NCBI GenBank assembly: GCA_025450405.1
Contig: JANWHL010000114.1
Location: 1 to 16,344, forward strand
Length of the DNA: 16,344 nucleotides
Source: Ktedonobacterales bacterium
Lineage (GTDB): Bacteria; Chloroflexota; Ktedonobacteria; Ktedonobacterales; JADMIN01
Direction of reading: 5' to 3'
The notes beneath the pieces are model-generated. The model had not been told where the DNA came from. It worked only from the letters and a program-made list of their open reading frames with translations, and did not search any database. Position 1 is the stretch's first letter; each line of letters begins with the position of its first letter. Of the stretch, positions 6,921 to 14,682 are shown piece by piece. Made by a program: the position numbers and the translations under genes.

Positions 6921-7349
6921 CTACCCCGGGGACTCGCGCGTCTCCGCCGCCGCGACGACACGGTGGCCGGCCGCTTCGAGCGCGATAATCGCGCGCCCGA
7001 GGTCGGACTCGTAGACGAGGAGATAGTCGGTGTCAAAGGTCGAAAGCGCAAAGATGCTGACGCCCGCCCCAGCCAACGGGACGGCCAACGACGCGAGGAT
7101 GCCGACCAACGCGAAGTCGAGTGGACCAGCGACGGCGAGGCAGCGCCACGGCCGCTCACAGCGGGCACCCACCGGCACGCGGTCCAATGGGCAGACGACC
7201 GAAATCTCATCCCCCGTGCGCGTGATGGAGACGAGGCCGCCCGGTGTCGCGAACGCCCAGGCCGGGACTTCGGCGCGCGCGTCAAGCCGGCAGACCGCGA
7301 GTGGGTCCGGTAGAAGGGTCAGCTTCAGCCTCGCTGGCGAGTCAGCCAT
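6921..7349 (-). CDS. ACT domain-containing protein (CASTOR/ACT_7-like)
   Basis: A 142-residue soluble protein built of two ACT-like halves, a family thought to sense amino acids. The first half has LAVCRLDARAEVPAWA (17-32), and the pattern SITRTGDEISVVC (41-53) is the signature of this group. The second half contains GPLDFALVGILASLAVPLAGAG (75-96), then SIFALSTFDTDYLLV (98-112), with the conserved D-T-D-Y-x-L-V strand, and ends AIIALEAAGHRVV. No catalytic domain is attached, so it is likely a stand-alone regulator or ligand-binding protein. The start is set by similarity of layout; the ribosome site (GGGAAC) is poor. A 178-base gap separates it from the kinase gene on the same strand. Confidence 0.85.
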   Translation of the reverse strand: MADSPARLKLTLLPDPLAVCRLDARAEVPAWAFATPGGLVSITRTGDEISVVCPLDRVPVGARCERPWRCLAVAGPLDFALVGILASLAVPLAGAGVSIFALSTFDTDYLLVYESDLGRAIIALEAAGHRVVAAAETRESPG

Positions 7350-7421
7350 CTTTGTTCCCGATTCGCGACCAGTCCGTCTACTACTAATCGGTGTGCTACC
7401 AAAACGCTCTCAACGCGGAGT

Positions 7422-7437
7422 CCAGGCGCGTGCCTGG
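7422..7437. other. Short hairpin CCAGGC-GCGT-GCCTGG
   Basis: A 6-bp perfect stem with a 4-base loop lies between the zinc-ribbon kinase stop (7528) and the ACT gene start (7349). It may help end the kinase transcript, but no T-run follows within 20 bases, so it is not a standard intrinsic terminator. Confidence 0.3.
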
Positions 7438-7527
7438 GCACACCGCCGCGAAACCAGGCGTCGCGCGGGTGGTGCCCACTCGCCCTCGGCGGCTGTTCTA
7501 GGACGTCCCCATCGGCTCGCGCCCACG

Positions 7528-8769
7528 TCACTCAAACGCGAAGCCGCAGCTCGTGCAGAAACGCTCGCCGCGCGCATTGGCGTGGTGGCAGCGCGGGCAG
7601 ATCATGCCCGTGCCGGGGCCTAGCTGCGGGCCACCACCAAGCGGCGTGCCACACCGTGTGCAGAAATGATTGCCCGGCGAGTTCGGCGCCTGGCAGCGCG
7701 GGCACGTCGCGCGTACACCCGCCGGCCACGCGGTCCCCATCGCGACTGATTGCGGCACCGGCAGCCCCGCCACCAGCGGCAGCCCGCAGAACTCACAGTA
7801 CTTGTTCCACGGCGCGTTCAGACCCCGACAGCGCGGGCACGGCATTGGTGGCGCCGACTTAGGGGACGGCGCCCCGTACCCCGCGTGGCCGGCCGCTGGG
7901 TATGGATGCCCCGTGCCGCCGTGCCCGCCCCGCGCCACCGGCACCTGCGCCGCCACCGCCTCCTCCAGCGCCTCCGCCAGGTCCGTCGCTCCCCGGAATC
8001 TCTGCGACGGGTCTTTCTCTAGCGCCTTGAGCACCACCGCCTGCACGGCAGGCGAGACCCGCGGATTGAGCTGGCTCGGCGGGGGCACGCGCTCGTAAAT
8101 GTGGGCGTGCGCGAGGGCCGTGTAGTTGTCGGCCACAAATGGCGTGCGGCCGGTCAGCATCTCGTACAGCATCACGCCGAGCGCGTAGATGTCGGTGCGT
8201 GGGTCCACGGTCCAGCCGCGGCACTGCTCCGGCGACATGTATTCCGGCGTCCCTACCCCCGCGCCCACACGCGTGAGGTTCTCCGTCGCCGCCAGCACCT
8301 TCGCGATGCCGAAATCGCTCAGCACACCTCGGTCGTTTTCGTCCAGCAGGACGTTGGCCGGCTTCACATCGCGATGCACGATGCCGCGCTCGTGCGCATA
8401 GGCGAGCGCCGCGGCCACGTCGTCAATCACGCGCACGACCTGGCGCGGGTCCATTGGGCTGCCCATGCGGTCCTTGAGTGTGCCGCCGGAGATGTAGGCC
8501 ATGACGATGTAGAGCCGCCCCTGGTCAGCGCCGGCGTCGTGGATAGTCACGATGTTCGGGTGCGAAAGCTTCGCCATGGACCGCGCCTCCAACTTGAAGC
8601 GCTCCACGAAGTTCTCGTCGGCGGCGTAGTGCGCCGGGAGGATCTTGATCGCGACGTCGCGGTCCAGATTCTCCTGGTACGCGCGATAAACACGGGCCAT
8701 TCCGCCCTCGCCAAGGACCGCGCGGATGACACAGTGGCCCATACTCTGGCCGATGAGCTCGTCATTCAC
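7528..8769 (-). CDS. Ser/Thr protein kinase with three C-terminal zinc ribbons
   Basis: A 413-residue cytoplasmic protein kinase of the bacterial Hanks type. Kinase features are complete: glycine loop GEGGMARV (20-27), K42 in VAIKIL, catalytic loop IVHRDVKPANV (130-140), DFG at 152-154 and GTPEYMSPEQ (173-182), with the domain ending near 270. A Gly/His/Pro-rich linker (280-308) leads to three zinc ribbons, each CPRC-x10-C-x2-C: C311/314/325/328, C356/359/370/373 and C391/394/405/408. There is no membrane helix or PASTA domain, so activation is likely internal, perhaps through proteins bound by the ribbons. The start is GTG at 8769 with GGAG seven bases upstream; Met10 is less likely. It lies downstream of the FHA gene on the same strand after 276 bases, so it may be co-transcribed or have its own promoter. 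Confidence 0.93.
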   Translation of the reverse strand: MNDELIGQSMGHCVIRAVLGEGGMARVYRAYQENLDRDVAIKILPAHYAADENFVERFKLEARSMAKLSHPNIVTIHDAGADQGRLYIVMAYISGGTLKDRMGSPMDPRQVVRVIDDVAAALAYAHERGIVHRDVKPANVLLDENDRGVLSDFGIAKVLAATENLTRVGAGVGTPEYMSPEQCRGWTVDPRTDIYALGVMLYEMLTGRTPFVADNYTALAHAHIYERVPPPSQLNPRVSPAVQAVVLKALEKDPSQRFRGATDLAEALEEAVAAQVPVARGGHGGTGHPYPAAGHAGYGAPSPKSAPPMPCPRCRGLNAPWNKYCEFCGLPLVAGLPVPQSVAMGTAWPAGVRATCPRCQAPNSPGNHFCTRCGTPLGGGPQLGPGTGMICPRCHHANARGERFCTSCGFAFE

Positions 8770-8883
8770 CGTGGCGCTCCGGCGCGCCGTTGCCCGCCCC
8801 GGATGCGGGTGAGCGCACGCCGATCCCCTTTCGTCTCCTGGTCGCCGAGTCCATCACGTCCGTCCGCGCATCGCCCTTTTCGC

Positions 8884-8923
8884 CGCGACACGCCCAGGCT
8901 CTTCGCGACACGCCCAGGCTCTT
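8884..8923. repeat. Tandem direct repeat, two 20-bp units
   Basis: CGCGACACGCCCAGGCTCTT occurs twice head to tail without mismatch, followed by CGCAAC, which starts a third, abandoned copy. It lies in the 276-base gap between the FHA gene and the zinc-ribbon kinase gene. The function is unknown: it could be a protein-binding site or a slippage product. Confidence 0.85.
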
Positions 8924-8999
8924 CGCAACCCACCGCCGCCGTCGCCCCCGCGCCCAAATACGGCGATCCGACGCCGCGCCAGCGGGGGCGCTGGTCGCC

Positions 9000-9015
9000 A
9001 CCGGCACACGCCGGT
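9000..9015. other. Short hairpin after the FHA gene
   Basis: ACCGGC-ACAC-GCCGGT forms a 6-bp perfect stem 30 bases past the FHA stop codon. No T-run follows, so at most it is a pause or RNA-stability element that may lower expression of the downstream kinase relative to the FHA gene. Confidence 0.35.
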
Positions 9016-9045
9016 AGATGCACACCCGGCCTGTGGCACACCTGG

Positions 9046-10380
9046 CTAGCGGTGGGCAAAACCGAGCGTCGTCTGGCCGACGCCGATCTCGTCGCTCTCC
9101 TCCAGCACGTGCTCGCCGATGCGCTGCCCGTTGACGGTTGTCCCATTGGCGCTATTCTCGTCGCGCACCACATACTGGCCGTTATCGGCGCGGTAGATGG
9201 TCGCGTGCAGCCGCGAGACGGCCAGGTCCTCGAGGAAGATGTCGCTGTCGCGGCTGCGGCCAATGGTCAGGCGGTCGCCGCGGATCTCAAAGACCCGGCC
9301 TGGCTCCTTGCCCTGGCGCACCACGATGGCCGCCGGCCGCTGGTTCAGCGTGGCCGCGCCGCCGCCGAAGCCTTGCGGCTGGGCGCCGTACCCCGTTCCT
9401 GGCGCGCCAAACCCTCCGGATTGCGGGGCACCGAAGCCCTGCGCCTGCTGCCCCCCGATGGTGCCGCTCTGCGGGGTGCCATAGCCCTGGCCCTGGACGG
9501 CCTCCTGGCCCCAACCCGGCGCGGCGGCCGGTTGCGCCGGTTGGCCGCCCCAGTTGGCGCCACTTGGCGGACCCGCCGCGGGCGCGCCCCACGCCGGGGC
9601 CTCTTGCTGCGGGGCTGGCTGCCCGCCCCAGGCGCCCTGGCCACCGGCGGCACCACCCCACGCACCGGCCCCGCCGACCGCCGCGGATTGCTGCTGCGCG
9701 CCCCAGTTGGCCCCGGAGGCTGGCCCCGCCGCCGCCTGCTGCTGGCCGCCCCAGGCCGGCTGTTGTTGCTGTTGCTGTCCGCCCCACTGCTGGTTGCCCG
9801 CGCCGCCCCACTGGTTGCCACCAGCGGCGTTCTGCCCGGCGGCATCCCACGGCGTCTGCCCGCCCATCTGGCCGCCCATCTGGCCGCCCATCTGGCCGCG
9901 GCCGAGTCCGCCACCCTGCCCGGCCGCCGCGTCCCATGTGCCTTGCCCGGCGCCAGCGCCGCCCTGCGGAGCCGGTGGTGTGCCCCAGGCGGCCGGTTGC
10001 CCCGCGCCGTCGCCCCAGCTGTTCTGCGCGCCGCCCTGCGCCCACGCGCCGCCGCCCGGTGCGTCCTGCGGCTGGTCGTAGGTCTGGCCCCACGTGTTCT
10101 GCGTGCCGCCCTGCTGCCAGGCGCCCTGGCCGCCCTGACTCTGCGGCCGGCCCCAGCCCGTGGCGTCATAGTCGCCGCCCGGCTGGCCGTAGCCGCCTTG
10201 CTGCGCGTCGTAACCCAGACCGCCCGCGGCCTTCTTCGCGGCGCCGTTGCTCCGCATTACCATGACGATCACCGTCACGATTGCGAGCACCACCACGATC
10301 GCCGCGACGGCGACGGCCAGTTTGGTGGAAGACAGCGCCAGCACCAGTGGGCCGGCGGCGCTCGCGAGCCACATATTCAT
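9046..10380 (-). CDS. Membrane-anchored FHA protein with long Gly/Gln/Trp-rich region
   Basis: A 444-residue protein in three parts. Residues 21-42 form a membrane helix followed by RSNGAAKK, predicting a cytoplasmic C-terminus. Residues 50-347 are low complexity, rich in Gly, Gln, Ala and Pro, with 17 tryptophans at fairly regular spacing (mostly within WG, AW or NW pairs), three QMGG units in a row (163-174) and a run of six Gln near 202-207. Residues 348-444 are an FHA domain that binds phosphothreonine peptides: GRSRDSD (374-380), SRLH (389-392) and NSANGTTVNG (409-418) carry the expected binding residues. ATG 10380 has GGAGGGG seven bases upstream, and only 21 bases separate it from the preceding kinase stop, so they share an operon. 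It probably docks phosphorylated kinase products at the membrane. The large antisense frame over this gene reflects its repetitive GC-rich code. Confidence 0.9.
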   Translation of the reverse strand: MNMWLASAAGPLVLALSSTKLAVAVAAIVVVLAIVTVIVMVMRSNGAAKKAAGGLGYDAQQGGYGQPGGDYDATGWGRPQSQGGQGAWQQGGTQNTWGQTYDQPQDAPGGGAWAQGGAQNSWGDGAGQPAAWGTPPAPQGGAGAGQGTWDAAAGQGGGLGRGQMGGQMGGQMGGQTPWDAAGQNAAGGNQWGGAGNQQWGGQQQQQQPAWGGQQQAAAGPASGANWGAQQQSAAVGGAGAWGGAAGGQGAWGGQPAPQQEAPAWGAPAAGPPSGANWGGQPAQPAAAPGWGQEAVQGQGYGTPQSGTIGGQQAQGFGAPQSGGFGAPGTGYGAQPQGFGGGAATLNQRPAAIVVRQGKEPGRVFEIRGDRLTIGRSRDSDIFLEDLAVSRLHATIYRADNGQYVVRDENSANGTTVNGQRIGEHVLEESDEIGVGQTTLGFAHR

Positions 10381-10401
10381 CTCGGGTCCCCTCCATCCGC
10401 G

Positions 10402-11772
10402 CTAGCGCGGGCCTAACTCGAACCGCAGCTCCACGTTGCCCAGGCGCAGCGCGTCGCCATCATGCAGCTCGTGCTCTTGATGCGGGACGAGTGGCAACCC
10501 ATTCACCCGCGTGCGATTGAACGCGTTTAAGTCCTCAATGAAGTAACGATCGACATGCCGGACAATGCGGGCGTGCCGTCGCGACACCGTCTGCTGATTG
10601 TCAAGTGGCAGCAGGTCCACATCGGGGTGGAATCCCCGTTGCGGGTCACTGCGCCCGACGACGACCTCCACCGCCATGATTGGCATGCGGACCACCCCAC
10701 CGGCGCCGGACCCGCCAGACCCGCCCGCACCGGCCATGTCCGAGGCAAGGCCGGGCGCGGCTACGCCTACGCCGGTGCCGGCCGGCTCGTTCGCCACCAG
10801 GGCCGCCGGCGCGCCGTCCGCGACGCCTTGCGTCCCCGTCCCGCCGGTGGGGAGCGCCGCCACCGCCGCGCTGTACTCGGTGGGTGTCTGGAAACGCTCC
10901 TCAGGGGTCTTGGCGAGCGCGCGCGCGAAGAACGCGTCGTAGGCCGGCGCAAGGTCAGGTCGCAACTCGCGGGCCGAGGGCACGGGTGCATTGAGGTGCT
11001 GCATCACCACGTCCCAGGCGTGCTCGCCGTTGTAGGGCACGCGCCCGGTCAACAGCTCGAAATAGACACACGACAGCGAGTAGAGGTCGCAGCGGACGTC
11101 CGCCCCGCGCGAGTTCTCCACCTGCTCCGGCGCGACGTAAAACGGCGTGCCCACGAAGAAGCCCGTGACCGTAATATCGCGCGATTCGTGGCTGCGGGCG
11201 AGCCCGAAGTCGGTGAGCTTGATGACCCCGTCGGCGCTCAGCAGCAGATTCTGCGGCTTGATGTCGCGATGCACAATGCCCTGGTCGGCCGCCGTGGCGA
11301 TGGCGCTCGCGGCCTGGCGCACCACGTCGGCGGCGCGCTTGGGCGAGAACGGCCCGCCGGACTGCACGGCATGCTTGAGCGTGTGGCCGTCCACATAGCT
11401 CATGACGATGAAGAGACTGCCGCGGTCGTCGCCGAAGTCCACCGGGCTGACCACGTGTGGGCCAGATAGCCGCGTGAGCAGATCGAACTCGCGCTGGAAG
11501 CGCTCGACCAGCTCGGTGTCGGCGGCGGCGGCGCGGCTCAGCACCTTGACGGCATGGATGCGGTTGGTCTCGAGGTCACGCCCAACGAAGACGGTCGCCA
11601 TGCTGCCGTTGCCACGCTCGTCGACGAGCTTGTATCGTCCCTTCAAGACCCGCCCCAGCAAGCCCGCCCCCATCACCGGTCCCGGCCGACCGCCCCCACG
11701 CCCGCCCCCTGATGGCGCCTTCCTCGGCCCCTTGTGTGGGAACGAGGGGCGCCGGGCGGGGTAACTCCCCAT
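10402..11772 (-). CDS. Ser/Thr protein kinase with C-terminal FHA domain
   Basis: A 456-residue cytoplasmic Hanks-type kinase. Residues 1-34 are a basic Gly/Pro-rich extension. The kinase domain runs from about 46 to 306 with GNGSMATV (54-61), K76 in HAVKVL, IVHRDIKPQN (166-175), DFG at 188-190 and the motif FYVAPEQ (211-217). An Ala/Gly linker (310-365) leads to an FHA domain (368-456) with GRS (373-375), SRRHA (397-401) and the N-x-T-x-V-N-G type ending (419-425). Kinase and phosphothreonine reader in one chain suggests autophosphorylation-driven binding or clustering. The start at 11772 is chosen because the promoter's -10 box lies at 11815-11820, so the longer frame to 11844 would begin upstream of transcription; AGGGGG precedes the ATG. 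Met34 is a second candidate. It is the first gene of the cluster continuing to 7528. Confidence 0.92.
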   Translation of the reverse strand: MGSYPARRPSFPHKGPRKAPSGGGRGGGRPGPVMGAGLLGRVLKGRYKLVDERGNGSMATVFVGRDLETNRIHAVKVLSRAAAADTELVERFQREFDLLTRLSGPHVVSPVDFGDDRGSLFIVMSYVDGHTLKHAVQSGGPFSPKRAADVVRQAASAIATAADQGIVHRDIKPQNLLLSADGVIKLTDFGLARSHESRDITVTGFFVGTPFYVAPEQVENSRGADVRCDLYSLSCVYFELLTGRVPYNGEHAWDVVMQHLNAPVPSARELRPDLAPAYDAFFARALAKTPEERFQTPTEYSAAVAALPTGGTGTQGVADGAPAALVANEPAGTGVGVAAPGLASDMAGAGGSGGSGAGGVVRMPIMAVEVVVGRSDPQRGFHPDVDLLPLDNQQTVSRRHARIVRHVDRYFIEDLNAFNRTRVNGLPLVPHQEHELHDGDALRLGNVELRFELGPR

Positions 11773-11814
11773 GTGCCCCCTATGACCGGCCGCAAGCGGA
11801 ACAGTTCGCGCTCC

Positions 11815-11844
11815 ATTATAGTGGCGTGGCGGTCGCGCCCGCAA
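11815..11844 (-). promoter_or_regulatory. Sigma-70-like promoter of the kinase/FHA cluster
   Basis: On the minus strand TTGCGG (11844-11839) and a consensus TATAAT (11820-11815) are 18 bases apart. Transcription would start near 11808, leaving a leader of about 36 bases before ATG 11772. This decides the start of the kinase gene. Confidence 0.65.
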
Positions 11845-11969
11845 TGGCGATAGAGCGGATGGGGGACGTCATGACAAGCGGGGGCGGCGCGCCCGCCCCG
11901 GACCAAGCACCAGTGCCTGGTGCGACCCCGCTCCCAGGCGGCTCGCGGTACGTGCCCAAACTCCACGAC

Positions 11970-11987
11970 ACATGTTGCGACATGTTG
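11970..11987 (+). promoter_or_regulatory. Direct repeat ACATGTTG x2, candidate operator
   Basis: ACATGTTG occurs at 11970-11977 and 11980-11987, ten bases apart start to start, i.e. one helical turn. The second copy runs into the -35 box TTGACG, so a protein bound here could block or recruit RNA polymerase. The regulator is unknown. Confidence 0.4.
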
Positions 11988-12014
11988 ACGCGCGCCCGCG
12001 CAACGTGCTATACT
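11985..12014 (+). promoter_or_regulatory. Sigma-70-like promoter upstream of the histidine kinase
   Basis: TTGACG (11985-11990) and TATACT (12009-12014) with an 18-base spacer form the best promoter match in the window. Initiation near 12021 gives a leader of about 400 bases before ATG 12426. Confidence 0.65.
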
Positions 12015-12214
12015 AGCTGCGCTCTGGACGCAGCGAGTTCGGCCAAACGGACGTATCAGCGCGACCCACCCCACGGTGGCCCGCCCGTCCCGCTGACCAC
12101 CCACACACCGCACGCGCCAGGAGCGACCGGCCGCGCCAGCGCGGGCAGCCGCCGGCCGGCGGGATGTCCCCCAACCAACCGCCCGATTTGGATCGCCCCC
12201 CATCCGCCACACTC

Positions 12215-12317
12215 CCGGAGAAGCCGTAGCCCTTTCCGCGGCGGCGCTCGCGCGTGTCCCGATGTGGTTTCAGGGGCCATATCCCCAAACGGGTGGCCAG
12301 GCGCATCCGTTCTCCGG
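12215..12317 (+). ncRNA. Possible structured leader RNA of the histidine kinase gene
   Basis: CCGGAGAA (12215-12222) is perfectly complementary to TTCTCCGG (12310-12317), closing an 87-base interior. Inside, GTTT-ca-GGGG-CCATAT-CCCC-AAAC (12267-12290) forms a second hairpin with a two-base bulge, and CGCGGCGGCGCTCGCGCG near 12237 may form a third. The three-stem layout recalls a cis-regulatory RNA, but I match it to no known riboswitch. GC-rich DNA forms such stems by chance fairly often. Confidence 0.3.
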
Positions 12318-12425
12318 TGTAGCCGTTTACATGATTGACACCATCTCTCCGCGGGTCGCGGGGTGTGAACGGTAACCAAGTGTGGTCAAACTCCGCGACG
12401 ATGAGGCAATCACGAGGGGGACACC

Positions 12426-14603
12426 ATGGCGAGGTCGGTTGAGTTGCCGCCCGAGGTGCATGGCGGTGGCGGTGTGGTGACGTATACAGCACCCGGCTCA
12501 CATGAGCTGGCGGACATTCTCGACCGCCTGGTGGGTGACGTCTCGGGACTCCTCGAGGTTCAATCATGCTCGGTAGCCCTCCTCGATGAGGACACCGGTG
12601 ACCTCGTCACGTGGTCGGCGCTCGGCGGCGGCCCCAACGGCCCGCGTGGGACGCGTTTCCGGCCCAATGAGGGCGTGGCGGGCTGGGTGGCCGCGCATGT
12701 GGCCCCGGTCCTCATTGACGACGTTGCCCTCGATAATCGCTTTAAGCGTCTCGACGCCGAGCCCAAGGGCTCGATGATGTGCGTGCCGCTCGTGGATGGC
12801 GACCAGGTGCTGGGCACGCTCACCGTGGCGAGCGCGCGGCCGGCGGCTTTCGACCAGCGGCGCCAGCGCATGGTGGAGGCGCTCGCGAATCAGGCCGTGC
12901 TCGCCATCACCAAGGCGCGCCAGGCCGAGGAAGCCGGCCGGCAGGCGGACGAATTGCGCGCCCTGCTCAGCGCCGCCACGGCCCTCACCAGCTCGCTCGA
13001 CACCCAGACCTTCTTTGGCCACATCGTCGCCAGCATCCGCCAGGTGGCGCCGTGCGACGACGCCGTCATCTACGCCTATCACGAGCCGACGCGCGAGCTC
13101 AAAGTGGCGGCCGGCCTTGGGCGCCGGGTGGAGCGTTTGAGCTCCGCCTCCATCGCCCTCGACGACGTGCACTCCATCGCCGCCAAGGTGGCCCGCGACC
13201 GCCACGGCGCGCTTGTCCCACCCGGCCCGATGACCGCCGGCGAGGTCACCGAGACCTTCCTCTCGGGCGACCCCCTCGCCCTGCTCTCGGTGCCGCTCGT
13301 CTCCAAGGAGCGCCTGCGTGGGGTGATCACCCTGGCGCGCGCATCCGCCTTCAATCGCACCGAGCTCCGGGTGATGCTCCACCTGGCCACCATCGTCGCG
13401 GCCGCGCTCGAGAACGTGGAGCTCTATCGCGCCGCGCGCACCGAGCGCGAGCAGATGGCGGCCATCTTCGCGGCGGGCTCTGACGGCATGGCGATTGTGG
13501 ACGCCAATCTCAACGTCCTCGACGCCAACGAGGCGTATGGCCGGCTCTTCGGCCTCGCGCGCGGTCAGATGGTCGGGCAGCGGTGCTGCGCGGCGCTGTC
13601 GCGGACTGGCGGCGTCTGCGCACTTTGCGAGGGCGAATGCCTGGTGGCGAAAGCCATCGAGACGGGCATGGCCGTCCCCCACGTAGACTGCCAGATCGAC
13701 GCGACCGGGCTTGGCATGGACAACGCGGCGGCGGAGACGCCAGCGGGGCGGCCGAGTCACCCGCCCGCCCCGCCCTCGCCCGTGCGCTATGTGGACCTGA
13801 GCATCACGCCCGTGAATGTGCCGGCGGGGCGCCGTGCCTTGCTGATTGGCCGCGATGTGACGGCGCTACGCGCGATGGAGATCATGAAGGACAACTTCCT
13901 CTCAATGGTCTCGCACGAGCTCAACGCGCCGCTGCAGGCCATTGGGGGCTATCTGCATGTCGTCCTCGATGGGATGGCTGGCGACCTGAACACGCAGCAG
14001 CGCGACTTCCTGCGCCGGGTGCGGGTGAGCAGCGAGCACCTGAAGGTGATGGTTCAGGACCTGTTGCTGATCACGCGGCGCGACGCCGGCCAGTTCGAGC
14101 TGATGCGCACGCCGACACGGGTGGCGGAGGTCTTCGCGGAAGTCCTTGATGAGATCGAGCTGATTGCCAACGATGCCGGCGTGGACCTGAGCATAAACTG
14201 CGACCCGGACCTGCCCGTCATCCCCGCCGACCACACTCGTCTGGTCCAGGTGGTGCGCAATCTGATCACCAACGCGGTCAAGTTCACGCCAGAGGGCGGC
14301 AAGGTGGCCCTGCGCGGCGCCTACGACGAACGCAGCGTGCGCATCACCGTGAGCGACACGGGCATCGGCATCCCCCCGGAACACCAGCGGCGCATCTTCG
14401 ACCGTTTCTACCAGGTGTACACCGACGGCGAGCGCAGCCGCGGGCAGGGTCTCGGCCTCGCCATCGTCAAGATCATCGTGGAAGGTCACGGCGGCACGAT
14501 CAATGTGTGGAGCGCGCCGGGCCAGGGCAGTGCATTCACCGTGCTGCTGCCGCGCCGGGTGCCGCCGTCCGTCGCGGCCGCGCCAGAGTTCCTACGGGTA
14601 TAG
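12426..14603 (+). CDS. GAF-GAF-PAS sensor histidine kinase
   Basis: A 725-residue soluble sensor kinase. Two GAF domains (about 25-165 and 178-335) precede a PAS domain (about 342-480). The kinase core follows: SHELNAPLQAI (496-506) with phosphorylated H497, N-box NLITNAVKFTPEGG (612-625), G1 DTGIGIP (644-650), F-box IFDRFYQV (657-664) and G2 GQGLGLAI (673-680). The H-box has Asn-Ala where most have Arg-Thr. The PAS part carries five cysteines, C387, C388, C398, C401 and C405, before an HVDCQI strand, which could bind a metal, FeS cluster or act as a thiol switch. There is a Pro-rich insert near 438-452. GAGGGGG lies five bases before the ATG. No membrane helix is seen, so the signal is cytoplasmic. 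There is no response regulator next to it; its partner lies elsewhere. Confidence 0.93.
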   Translation: MARSVELPPEVHGGGGVVTYTAPGSHELADILDRLVGDVSGLLEVQSCSVALLDEDTGDLVTWSALGGGPNGPRGTRFRPNEGVAGWVAAHVAPVLIDDVALDNRFKRLDAEPKGSMMCVPLVDGDQVLGTLTVASARPAAFDQRRQRMVEALANQAVLAITKARQAEEAGRQADELRALLSAATALTSSLDTQTFFGHIVASIRQVAPCDDAVIYAYHEPTRELKVAAGLGRRVERLSSASIALDDVHSIAAKVARDRHGALVPPGPMTAGEVTETFLSGDPLALLSVPLVSKERLRGVITLARASAFNRTELRVMLHLATIVAAALENVELYRAARTEREQMAAIFAAGSDGMAIVDANLNVLDANEAYGRLFGLARGQMVGQRCCAALSRTGGVCALCEGECLVAKAIETGMAVPHVDCQIDATGLGMDNAAAETPAGRPSHPPAPPSPVRYVDLSITPVNVPAGRRALLIGRDVTALRAMEIMKDNFLSMVSHELNAPLQAIGGYLHVVLDGMAGDLNTQQRDFLRRVRVSSEHLKVMVQDLLLITRRDAGQFELMRTPTRVAEVFAEVLDEIELIANDAGVDLSINCDPDLPVIPADHTRLVQVVRNLITNAVKFTPEGGKVALRGAYDERSVRITVSDTGIGIPPEHQRRIFDRFYQVYTDGERSRGQGLGLAIVKIIVEGHGGTINVWSAPGQGSAFTVLLPRRVPPSVAAAPEFLRV

Positions 14604-14682
14604 CCCCACTGGTGGCGGGCGGCGGTGGGGCGCAAGGATGGCCCCTGGCGGACGACCGCGCCAATGGATGGCGGGTACGCCT

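Larger units (their letters stand above)
11773..12425. other. Divergent intergenic region between kinase cluster and histidine kinase
   Basis: A 653-base stretch without a convincing gene; open frames here have skewed Arg/Pro composition. It holds the minus-strand promoter at 11815-11844, a plus-strand promoter at 11985-12014 with an upstream direct repeat, and a leader of about 400 bases that includes a long-range stem (12215-12317). Nothing recognisable was seen between 11845 and 11965 or between 12030 and 12210. Confidence 0.7.

Noticed and set aside
8101..10416. 771-residue plus-strand frame across kinase and FHA genes
   Set aside because: It is antisense to two well-supported genes; its Leu/Ala/Arg-rich composition without domain motifs is a mirror of the repetitive GC-rich code on the minus strand.
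10402..11844. Longer start of the FHA kinase at 11844
   Set aside because: A consensus TATAAT lies at 11815-11820 on the same strand, so transcription would begin downstream of that codon; the extra residues are low complexity.
11712..12338. 208-residue plus-strand frame in the divergent intergenic region
   Set aside because: It starts inside the kinase gene on the opposite strand, spans both promoters, and is Pro/Arg/Ser-rich without structure.
12335..12357. TTGACA near 12335 as a promoter for the histidine kinase
   Set aside because: No AT-rich -10 box lies at a suitable distance; the following sequence is GCGGGTCGCGGGG.
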